Source: Romanomermis culicivorax (Eukaryota > Nematoda > Enoplea > Mermithida > Mermithidae). Taken from it: a stretch of 64,000 nt of DNA. The DNA is taken from contig CAWUHX010000213.1 of the NCBI GenBank assembly GCA_963922205.1, forward strand, positions 1 to 64,000, read 5' to 3'. A program made the translations under genes and the position numbers. Each line of letters opens with the position of its first letter. The first letter of the stretch is position 1. The notes beneath the pieces are model-generated. The model searched no databases. It was not told the origin of the DNA and saw only the letters and a list, made by a program, of their open reading frames with translations. Below are positions 10,916 through 19,706 of the stretch, piece by piece.

Positions 10916-12129
10916 GAGGAGTAAAGAGAAGAGAAGAGCAGAGTAGAATATATCGGTATGCCAGAAAGGGGAGTAGGCTAATTCACGGATTAACTGGTGG
11001 AGTAATCAGTGGATTATCTTTTTTCAGTATGCTAGAAAGATATTCCAGTTCAAAGACCAATTCTACCAACAATCAGATGACATGGCAATGGATTCACCAC
11101 TATTCCCTGCACTTTGTAACATGTTCATGGACAAACTTGAAACATCAGCATTGAAAACAGCACCAGACAAGCCAACAATCTGGCTGCAATATGTGGATGA
11201 CACATTCATCCTGTGGGACTATGGTGAGGAAAAACTAGGATCCTTCCTAGAGCATATGAATCAACAGAATCCAGCCAAACAGTTCACCATGGAAACAGAA
11301 ATCAATGGGCAGTTACCCTTCCTGGATGTGCTTGTCAAATGGCAAGGACAGACAATGGCAACAAGTGTCTACCCTAAACCAACTCACACAGACCAATATC
11401 TGAACTTCCAGTCAAACCATCCTGTAAACACCAAAGCAGGAATTTTAAGAAACCAAGAAAGTGAAAGAAAATAACATCAGGCAAGCCTTCAAGAAAAATA
11501 TTTATCCCACAGCAATCATTAACAAGGCAAATATAACGAGTTATGCAAATGACCAAGAAAAAATTAAATACAAAGGCACTGTTGTAATACCTTACAGTGG
11601 CTAACTAACACAGAAACTGAAGGGAATATGCCACAAGTACAAGATTCGACTAGTTGCCATAGGTAAAGACACAATCAGGAAAAAAGTCAGAAAAGTAGCA
11701 CCACCTAGAAACAAAGAAGATACACAGGGTGTAGTATACCAAGTGCCTATTGCTCGATGTGGGAAAGTATACACAGGAGAAACGGGCAGAACACTTAAGA
11801 CCCATATTGCAGAACACAGGAATGCCCTTAAGAACCTGAGCCTTGAGAAAAGTGGTGTGGCAGAACATTGCCTATCATGTGAATATACACCTAATTTTGA
11901 CAATACCACCATACATGCCCAAGAGCCTAAGGCCTACAAAAGGAAGATCAGAGAAACCATTGAGATGGAAAAAGTGGGGTCAAAAAATGTAGGTAGTGAG
12001 AGCATTGAAATAGGCCACATATGGAACCAAGCATTCCTTAGAACGGCAACAGACAGGAACCCAAGTCTGAACTAGTAACCCCCAGTCAGGATATATAGCA
12101 CTTCTAAACAAGTTACTACTGGCCCCCAT

Positions 12130-12195
12130 GGCCCAATGGTAGCGCTCTAGACTCTCATTCAAATGACCAGGGTTCAATTCCCTCCACCAGCAAAT
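12130..12195 (+). ncRNA. tRNA-like sequence after the Penelope element
   Basis: TGGCCCAATGGTAGCGC resembles an A box and GGGTTCAATTCCC is a near-perfect B box with its stem. The acceptor ends do not pair, so this is a degenerate tRNA or a tRNA-derived head rather than a working tRNA gene. It lies 55 bases after the endonuclease stop and about 25 bases before the hammerhead-like motif. Confidence 0.5.
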
Positions 12196-12215
12196 TTTGT
12201 AGAAAAGGAGTTTAT

Positions 12216-12275
12216 TGTGGCCTGAAGAAGGTAGTAGGTAGACTACCGAAAGGTCGCATTACCATAACCACTGTA
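12216..12275 (+). ncRNA. candidate hammerhead ribozyme motif
   Basis: CTGAAGA (12222-12228) is followed by a 5-bp stem, GGTAG (12230-12234) with CTACC (12243-12247). Then come GAAA (12248-12251) and GGTC (12252-12255). GTGG at 12217-12220 can pair with CCAC at 12268-12271 to close stem I. This is the order of a type I hammerhead with a minimal stem III. Hammerheads are known in Penelope-like terminal repeats. One extra A lies between the core and stem II, which weakens the match. Confidence 0.35.
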
Positions 12276-12413
12276 TTATTTGTTCATTGTGTGCCTACGG
12301 GCAAAATAAAAGTGTTATATAATTTTCATGCAATTGTAAGGCCAAGAAAATGAGAATCATAAAGAGTAGAGCAAACAATGAACTAAAAAAGCTTTCCTGT
12401 TGTCATTTTCTAA

Positions 12414-12842
12414 ATGCACCAGCCTGGTGTATTGGGTAGAGGAAGACTGATTTGTAGCAGTATATCTATGGAAGTCGTTGATTTCATCATTTTTTTTAGA
12501 AATTTGGGTGAGGAAAATGAGCATGCAAACAACATTACAGGGGTTCTTTTTCGAAGATCAGGTCCATTCGAAATGCATAGTGATTTTGACTTTCAGCTAC
12601 AATATCGATTTAATAGAGCAATAGTGTGTGAATTGTTAGGAATTTTGCATAATGAACTAGAAAATTCAACAAAGTGGCATAAAAGCCTGACACCTTACTT
12701 TTTTCAAAATTCTCCATTTTGTCATCCCTTGTTCGACATTCCTCTTGGGTTCTGGATTTTCTTGAAAGTCTTTCTCAATGCTGACCCATGCCAATTTATG
12801 TGTCCTATTAATCGAAACTGTCCGTCATTTTATTTTCCATAA
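12414..12842 (+). pseudogene. PIF/Harbinger transposase N-terminal fragment
   Basis: Open frame whose middle (about 12560-12700) reads DFDFQLQYRFNRAIVCELLG, then LHNELE and KSLTP. This resembles the start of Harbinger/HARBI1-type transposases (acidic F-x-x-x-[FY]-R-[FM] ... L ... L-x-x-x-L ... L-[ST]-P). The DDE catalytic core is absent. A second, independent fragment of the same type lies at 14515-14720. Confidence 0.5.
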
Positions 12843-12943
12843 AATTATTTGGACTTTATGGATTCGTTTAGAATATTAATTTCAAGCTCCAAAAAATTAT
12901 CACCTCTTTTTTCTTGCTCAAATTCAACAAGTCTCAAATTTGT

Positions 12944-13297
12944 TGAGGCACCCTTTTCCTGCTACTCGGGGCTTCAGTAAAAGTTAGGCTCGGTCCCGGA
13001 CTTGAACCTGGGACCTTGCTGCTACCATACGCATGCTCTAACTAACTGAGCCAACTGAGCAGCGGGAAAGGCACTCTCTTTTTGCAACAATTTGTAGTTG
13101 AGGTGGCTGCTTTGGCCACTTTCAGCATCCCTCCCCCATCGAGTTTGAGGGACCGTCAAGGGCCAGCAGTGTTGAGGCAACCTGTTCCCCGTACTAAGGA
13201 CTTCAGTAAAAGTTAGGCTTGTTCCGGGACTTGAACCCCAGACCTTGCAGCTACCATCGACACGCTCTAACCAACTGAGCTAACTGAGCAGCAGGAA
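12944..13297 (-). repeat. tRNA-derived SINE, two tandem units
   Basis: Two units about 226 bases apart, each beginning GTTGAGGCA on the plus strand. On the minus strand each has an A box (TTGGCTCAGTTAGTTAGAGC at about 13056-13037; TTAGCTCAGTTGGTTAGAGC at about 13283-13264) and a B box (GGTTCAAGTCC at about 13010 and 13236). The tRNA ends are extended by unrelated sequence, as in SINEs. This is a different family from that at 7930 and 20640. Confidence 0.75.
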
Positions 13298-13299
13298 AT

Positions 13300-13960
13300 A
13301 TGGGTAAACAGAATGAACTTCTGCTTGAAGTTATACAAATTTCAGTTCTCCTCAAGATATTAAGCGAACCGTCATTTGGAAAATACATAAAAACACAAAA
13401 TTTAACTTTTGAATTGTCAAACTTTTTGTCAGGGTTACTGTGGGTGCACGTATTGTTATTATCAGTTTTTGACTATTTTTGATGCCTCGCCCAATCGCCT
13501 ACATTTTTATTGTATTGGTGTCATCATCTTATTTTCCCAATACAAGCTCAACACGGTAATTGTATTGTTTTGTGAGCATAGTAGAAGTTCAATAAGATTA
13601 GGATTAGAGACCAGGGTAGGATCTACTGAGGTACGTTTGAAGGTGTTCTGCCTGAGACAGCGAAGTACTGGTGAAGGTATCCATGAGTCCGGTGACAGAG
13701 TTTTGGTGTGTTTGTGTTTTGTTAGCTTGTGGTCAGAACTGTTGCAACTTCCTTTGTATAAACCCAAACGTCAGTCACATCATCTAACACCCACAGCAGT
13801 GTAACATTTTTGAATCTCTTTTCCAGCCTGCCGCATGAATCTTAATTCTATTACTACATATAAGCTATATTAATTTATGTAAAAAGTACAAATAACTGTT
13901 ATTCAAATGATAATAATCAATAAAATGAATATATTTTTGTTTCACCCATCGTTTCTTCAA
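13300..13960. other. no feature seen
   Basis: Downstream flank of the antimicrobial peptide gene. Overlapping short open frames on both strands (13300-13804) show no family similarity I can recognise. Confidence 0.4.
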
Positions 13961-15625
13961 TCAACAAGATGCGCAAATGCAACTCTCCGCTGGGCTACAG
14001 TATCCATGATTACACCCTCTCGATTTGCATTTGGAATAGCAATCGCCCCTGTCTGAAAATTTAAAAACCAATTTCAATATCGTGATTTTATAAAATATTC
14101 TGTAATAAATAATGAATACCATGATTCCTCGTGCATACACTGCTCATTCTATATTTTTTAACCTGCAAGCACTATTGCCACTATAACAGTAATTCAAAAC
14201 TATTAATAGTCCTTGTATTCACGGTGTATGCAGAAGATGGCTGGGCTCAAGGCTCCAGTAGTAATGTATGCCTTCGTGGGACCGTATGACAGAACACGGG
14301 TTAAGTCTAACCTGGAGTTAAATCTTGGGTTAAACCAAGGGTTAACTTTAACCCATAGTACAGAAGGAGGGTTAGAACTAACTCTAGGTTAAATACAGCC
14401 AATTCAACCCAAGATTATAACCCTGCTACGAGCAGAGTTAAATCTTGGGTCGAGGCATTTTTCAACTATTTTGAATGGGGCTTGATGTTGTTGATTTTCT
14501 TGAATTGTTAGATTTTGAAAATGAAGTGCAAAACAAAGTTGATTTGGATGCACTGGTCTTTACTAGAAAAAATCCGTTCGAATTTTACAACAACCAGCAG
14601 TTTTTTTTCACATTATCGTTTTGCCAAACCAACAGTGCACATGCTGATTGACATTCTCAAAGATGACTTGCAACGAACAACAAAACGGCATGACAGTCTT
14701 GCCATGGATACACAGGTATACACTATATTTTCAATTTTTAAAATCGATTCTTCTTATTGCAACAACACACACTTCCTGTGTTCGAGCATGGGAACGCTTG
14801 CTCAGACATTGAATAAGTAGCACGTGCTTTCTTTAACCCAAGGTTAATGAAATTGTCTCTAGGTTAGTGGCATTAACCTTAGGTTAACTAACCCTACTTT
14901 AACCCGCCTTCTGGCATACCGGTTTGGGTTAACCCTAACCCGACAGTTAACTCTAATTTACGTAACCTGAGGTTAATGCTAACCTAAGGTTACCTTAACC
15001 CACCTTCTGTCATACGGCACTTAGGGGGGTCGGAGTTACTATATGTGATGATGTGCAAAAGGTGCCATCGTGCATTTTCCTGTGAACCTGTGGACTTGAT
15101 GTTGCTCGTCCATGTCAGGGGCCCTGACCTGGATTTTTGTGACGGGCACTGCTGCAGTCACAACAGGCGATACAGGGCTGTGCAGTCGGTGGTAGAGAAG
15201 CTACCAGCCCAAGTGCGAGAACGGTTACAGATATATATATGCCAAAGTATAGCAAAGGGGCGGAGCTTACAGTGGCATTCCCAAGAAGGGCGTTATGCAA
15301 TCATGTACCTACAGCATGGTATTACGGAATCTATTACTACAGAAGAATGTTACGCAATCCTATGTACCTGCAGTATGATAGGCTCCTCATGCAGCATTTT
15401 TTTGTGATGCTGGATTTTAACACATGGCATTTATATCCTGTGTTTTTTTAACAAAATTATTTACTTCAAAATGTGCTCAATTGTTATTCCTTTATCATTA
15501 GGAAGTGTAAACTGTTGAATTTTCTTACCGCATTTGGCTTCCACAAAGGATACCGAATTAGACTGCAATATAGGATCCATAACAGCTAACATGAAGATGG
15601 CTATGACAATGAGTATGGCTTTCAT
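13961..15625 (-). CDS. ASABF-type (CS-alpha-beta) antimicrobial peptide, two exons
   Basis: Exon 1 coding 15529-15625 and exon 2 13961-14052 make a 62-residue secreted precursor. Exon 1 starts MKAILIVIAIFMLAV, a clear signal peptide. Exon 2 carries the rest of an eight-cysteine domain: C-x3-C (CYSKC), then C-x4-C containing G-x-C (CNHGYC), then C-x-C-x2-C (CICASC). This spacing, with eight cysteines, is that of nematode ASABF/ABF defensin-like peptides, which kill bacteria by membrane damage. Splice sites: TTTCAG acceptor just before exon 1 (15650), suggesting trans-splicing or a 5' UTR intron; GTAAGA donor at 15528; TTTTCAG acceptor at 14053. Both exons join in phase 1. The intron (14053-15528) holds a Harbinger-type element. 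The mature domain is short for the family because it lacks the usual C-terminal tail. Confidence 0.8.
14279..15017. mobile_element. PIF/Harbinger-type element with 24-bp TIRs
   Basis: Lies in the intron of the peptide gene. Ends are inverted: CCGTATGACAGAA then GGGTTAA on the left, and their complements TTAACCC and TTCTGTCATACGG on the right. Subterminal regions are full of GGTTAA/TTAACC motifs in both directions. The centre (14515-14720) encodes SHYRFAKPTVHMLIDILKDD, similar to a Harbinger transposase N-terminus, then stops. No flanking 3-bp duplication could be matched, so the superfamily call rests on the internal fragment. Confidence 0.65.
15045..15407 (+). other. unrecognised open reading frame
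   Basis: A 120-codon frame with C-x2-C and a CDGHC cluster near its start, in the intron of a minus-strand gene. I do not recognise it. It may be a remnant of a mobile element or a chance frame. Confidence 0.2.
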
Positions 15626-15649
15626 GTTCAAAGTGTTTGGGCAGCAAAC

Positions 15650-16435
15650 CTGAAATAGTAAACAATGTTAAATAACCCGTTGCATTGACTTTTATCCAAA
15701 ATTTTGTCCTTATCTCACTGAACTAATTATTGACAGCATGGATAGGCATTGCAAACTCAGCAATAAATATTTGAACAATCAGCACAAACATTGCTAATGA
15801 AAATTTGAAGAGATAAAAAGTTTTTCAGTGGTAAATGGAAGAAACATTTTATGCATAAAGTTTAATAATAGAAGAATCTTGAAAAATTCAGAAATATGAC
15901 TATTCTTGGTTGAAAAGACCTAATTCTGATATCAAAATGTCTTGTAGTATAAAAGCATGAATTTTTATATTTTTCGTGTTACATGTCTTTTTTGGAAGTG
16001 GTAAGCAAGGAATGATCATAATTAACATCGGTGGACTTCCTCTGCAACAGTTACTGTAAGTTGCATATTGTTGTCCATTGATCTGTGGAGCATACAGTCT
16101 TCAATTCTTCTTTTTATTGTTAGTTCACTTGAAAAACCAAAAGTTCAACAATGTGGGTTCATTGCCTTCTACACAAAACCTAAAGTTGTGAGAATACATT
16201 TGCAGTCTGAGATGGATGCATTTTTTGGTACTAACTCTAGTCTTGTACTTCTGACAACTTTCTGCTGCTTTCCAACACCATGGACGTACAATTTATCATC
16301 TGCATTTACAACACCCAAGAAAAAACAGAATGTTGTGCAGTTGACTCAAAACCTTTTGCTCGAGGCCGAGGGGGTCAGAGCCAGGAATTTTTCTGTACGT
16401 GCCCAATTGCACATGTACAAACAGTAGCCAAGATT
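15650..16435. other. no feature seen
   Basis: AT-rich spacer between two minus-strand genes. Open frames at 16068-16462 on the plus strand are mostly antisense to nothing known and lack family similarity. Confidence 0.35.
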
Positions 16436-16989
16436 TCATTTGTACAGCAAAAATGGATATAAATTAAATAAACTGTGTTTTTGTCTACATCCCGGCCAAA
16501 TATTCATAACCAAAGCTGTGTTGACTATGAAACCATTATCTATATTCATAAACGTTAAATTTTCCATGAAAATGTCTGCCTTGTCCATTTCATCTTCAGT
16601 TTCTTTGATCAATAGATGCTTTGGCTGCGGCCCACAACTGTTTCCGAGGTTGTAACAATCACCCACAGTCAAACCAGTCCATTTAGTGAGCAACAGAGTC
16701 AAATTGGCGGTTTTGTACATTGTTGACAAAAGGCGAAGATGTAGCAAGGAATCAATAGGGCTAACTTGCAAATTTGAACGAGCTTTGTTTTCGATCATGT
16801 GTGCCAATCCTGGAAAAATAAAATTGTTGAATAATAAAAATAAGAGCCTTTTAATCCAGCTATTCTGTAGTAATAATTTTGTTTTACTTACTACATATAT
16901 TATTATAGTGTATGTTGGAGATGCACTTATAGTAGCATCCCATCCATGCAAATTGTGAAAATATGTGACATGTTATGATCATCCTCACA
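16436..16989 (-). CDS. unknown protein, at least two exons
   Basis: Last exon 16436-16809 begins after a TTTTTCCAG acceptor and encodes about 124 residues, ending NLYPFLLYK. It contains several cysteines (VGDCYNLGNSC, WPGCRQ) and an acidic stretch (KETEDEMDKADIF). The exon before it is probably about 16889-16989, ending at a GTAAGT donor (16888). Read in the phase that fits the last exon, it contains FAWMGCYYKC. I chose this phase because the other frame on this exon does not join in frame. The true start is not certain; an in-frame ATG lies at about 16970. I recognise no domain. Confidence 0.5.
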
Positions 16990-17016
16990 ATTTGTTGTAC
17001 TTTCTGTGAGCCTTGT

Positions 17017-17410
17017 TAAGGGTCTGCTATACTTCGCAGTATGACACCATATGGTGCCCTACAGTGCAGTACGGCGCTGTATGGCGTATAAGTATAGCAG
17101 CTACTCATCATGTGCCATATGGCGCCACACAGTGCCGCAGAGTGCCAACCGTGCCCTATAACACATAAGTATAGCAGCTATTTATCATGTGCCATACAGG
17201 GCCGTCCATCCAGCCTTTTCTACCTGCTGGTAGATTATTGACTCAATCGAGATATTTTAAAGCATTGCTGTCCCATGCTGCCATATGAAAAATGTTGAAA
17301 TTGTCAAAAAAGCCATCAGGAGCTGTATGGTGCTGTACAGCATGAAGTATTAGCAGCCACTCATCAGGCGCCATACAGCGCTGTACAGCAAAGTATAGCA
17401 GGCCCTTAAT
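17017..17410. mobile_element. MITE with 22-bp TIRs and TTAA ends
   Basis: Ends TTAAGGGTCTGCTATACTT (left) and, complementary, AAGTATAGCAGGCCCTTAA (right), matching over about 20 of 22 bases. TTAA at both edges could be a piggyBac-like target duplication. TTG also flanks both sides. The interior repeats GCCATACAG/CTGTATGGCGC palindromic phrases, so the whole element can fold back. No coding capacity. Confidence 0.75.
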
Positions 17411-18222
17411 TGTTCTTTTATGCCAGTAAAGTGGGGCGGCCAAACTGGTGTTCACTTATCAGTTCTTAATTGACCGTCTATACATATACATATTGGGCCA
17501 CTAAATTCCTCTACATCAGTGTCTCAGATTCCTGACTTTCATGAGGACCATTAGGCAAGGTTCTCTGGAGTACTCTGGTAGTTTTTCGAGTGCAAGCTGA
17601 CTGAAGATTGTGTTTAGCTCTGCTAAAGGACTGTTGCGCTGTATCAGCCTTTAACAATAGTGAGCTCATTTGAGTGACCTATAGTGGCTAGTTTAGTAGA
17701 AGCCAATAGACTATTTGGTTATATTGCTGACGTCTTTTGACCAAAGCAGACGGATCTGAACATAGCATGTATAAAGTTTTATCCAACCTGAAGCTGCACT
17801 CAACAACAGCATTCTGCACATTTACAATCAATAGAATCTAGCAAATTTTCGACAAATTTGGGAAAGCATCTGGTTTTGAGGCCACCATAATACAAACTTT
17901 GTGCCACGAGTCTTCCCACAATGGCTTTTTGGCCGCCAGAAATATATATCTGCAGTAAATTTCACAAATATACAAGTTATTTCATGTAGGCAAGATTGTT
18001 CAGAATCCATGAACTGTAATTTCAGGATCTTCAAACAGGTGAGATTTCCTTCACTGCTCGAATCCTGCCACTCAGGTTTTTGGAAGCATCAACTGGCTAA
18101 TAACTTAAAACTTCCAAATTTTTACAGTAACATCAACATTATATTAGTGAAATAGTGTATATTCTCATTTTGATGCCGACTGAGTAGTCGCAACAGTGTG
18201 GTTTGAAAAATCCCAAAGGAGA
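17411..18222. other. no feature seen
   Basis: No gene or repeat recognised; short open frames only. Confidence 0.35.
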
Positions 18223-18605
18223 TGTTGTATGGTGACATACAACATTCCATCCGTAGGATTGATGTTTCTGCCAATCCAGGGGTTCTGAACCCAGCCATTT
18301 TTGTTGAGCCCTGGTCGGGATGGTTACACCTACCCCGACATTGGCCAATGGTGGGACAGCTTTGGCACCACCCAGGAAGTCCTTCAACACTGGTGACCGT
18401 ACCAGGGGCCCCTCTGTTGCTCCAAGGGGGGAGGGATGTTGTATGGTGACATACAACATTCCATCCGTAGGATTGATGTCTCTGCCAATCCACGGGTTCT
18501 GAACCCGGCCATTTTTGTTGAGCCCTGGTCGGGATGGTTACACCTACCCCAACATTGGCCAATAGTGGGACAGCAATGGCGCCACCCAGGAAGTCCTTCA
18601 ACAGA
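18223..18605 (+). repeat. TGTTGTATGG repeat family, two tandem units
   Basis: Two head-to-tail units starting at 18223 and 18436. Each begins TGTTGTATGGTGACATACAA and carries GGATTGATGT, TTGAGCCCTGGTCGG and CAGGAAGTCCTTCAACA. Closely similar to 859-1238 and, inverted, to 57477-57640. Confidence 0.85.
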
Positions 18606-19004
18606 GAGGCTTAATTCATTGCCCTCTACAATGCATTGTACATAAAAACACTGAGAATTTACCCATTAAATTGAAAAATAGCTCTTCTTTAACCTGCACA
18701 AAAAAATTCTGGCCCATTTGATTAGTCAGGGATTTTTGTTGTGAGGTCTAGGCGAATACTGATGCACTAGATCCAAGGCCTAGATAAGGAGTAGTTCTAA
18801 CTAGTCAACGCAACTATAATTCTTGTTTAACTTGTACAACATTGTTATGTTTAGAGCTAAAATTGGTCAAGCGTGTAAATTTATTTTTTCTGATTTTTGT
18901 GCACACTGTACCAGAGAACTAACTGTTTTTTAATGTTTTTAATATTTTTTTCAGATTTTTAACATTTTTCCAAATGACTATTTGTTTTTCCAAATGACCA
19001 AAAT
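18606..19004. other. no feature seen
   Basis: AT-rich spacer without recognisable genes. Confidence 0.35.
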
Positions 19005-19365
19005 GACTATAATGACTGGAATAAGTTGAAAATAGATTAGCCTTAGGATAATTGGTAAATATCCAACTGAAATAATAGCCAGCAAATAGCATATAATATC
19101 AAAGTACTAAATAGTACAATAAACAAATGGAGGAATATACCAAACAACATGGCTTATATAGTATCACGGAAAATCACAGAATGTTCTAGAACCTTGAAGA
19201 ATATAAAAGAATATTATTGAATATTGTGAAAGGTTCTAGAATTTTCCAGAACAATGCAGTACATGTAATGTACCTGCACATCATTTTATGTGATCATACC
19301 GTAAGGTATGCATCACTTGTACTTGCACATCATATTATGCTATCATACTGCAAGATATGTGTGAC
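19005..19365 (+). repeat. dispersed repeat family 2, copy b
   Basis: Matches 7587-7915: AATGACTGGAATAAGTTGAA, AATAGATTAGCCTTAGGATA, TTCTAGAA motifs, GTACCTGCACATCA. Its right part adds the imperfect palindromes ATACCGTAAGGTAT and ATACTGCAAGATAT, also seen in the inverted copy at 49240. Confidence 0.7.
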
Positions 19366-19706
19366 TATTCAATCTATTCCATATCGATTGAAGAAAATGG
19401 AGCACTCAATAATCTTAGAAGTTCACCAAAATAGGAGTGATACTACAGAATTATTCATAGGGGAGAAGTTCAAATTCAAGTTCAATACAGGCGATTGAAA
19501 AGAAGGCACAAATGTAAGATGATGATGATGATAAGTGACTACTGTACTGTATGCATGTTTTATTTATTTTACACTGCTCATCTTACTGTAGTATTTTTGA
19601 AAAGATGGGGAATTAATTTTACTTTTTTTACAGTAGAGCAAATACAATTCAAAAAAATTGAGTGTTTCCAAATGAAGCAAAAATTTTTTAAAACTTTCCA
19701 AACGTT

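Larger units (their letters stand above)
11030..12300 (+). mobile_element. Penelope-like element, 5'-truncated
   Basis: About 11049-11480 encodes the second half of a Penelope-type reverse transcriptase: FYQQSDDMAMDSPLFPAL, then the catalytic YVDDTF (about 11192), FTMETEINGQLPFLDVLV and KPTHTDQYLNFQSNHP. A frameshift near 11460 and a TAA at 11602 lead into the linker (VVIPYSG, KYKIRLVAIGK). The GIY-YIG endonuclease follows at about 11730-12075: GVVYQVPIARCGKVYTGET, then GRTLKTHIAEH. Domain order RT then GIY-YIG is diagnostic of Penelope-like elements. The upstream RT motifs are missing and the frame is broken, so this copy is inactive. A tRNA-like block and a hammerhead-like motif follow at 12130-12275. 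Confidence 0.9.

Noticed and set aside
12130-12195. Functional tRNA-Glu gene
   Set aside because: The B box is good but the acceptor and anticodon stems do not pair; better described as tRNA-like.
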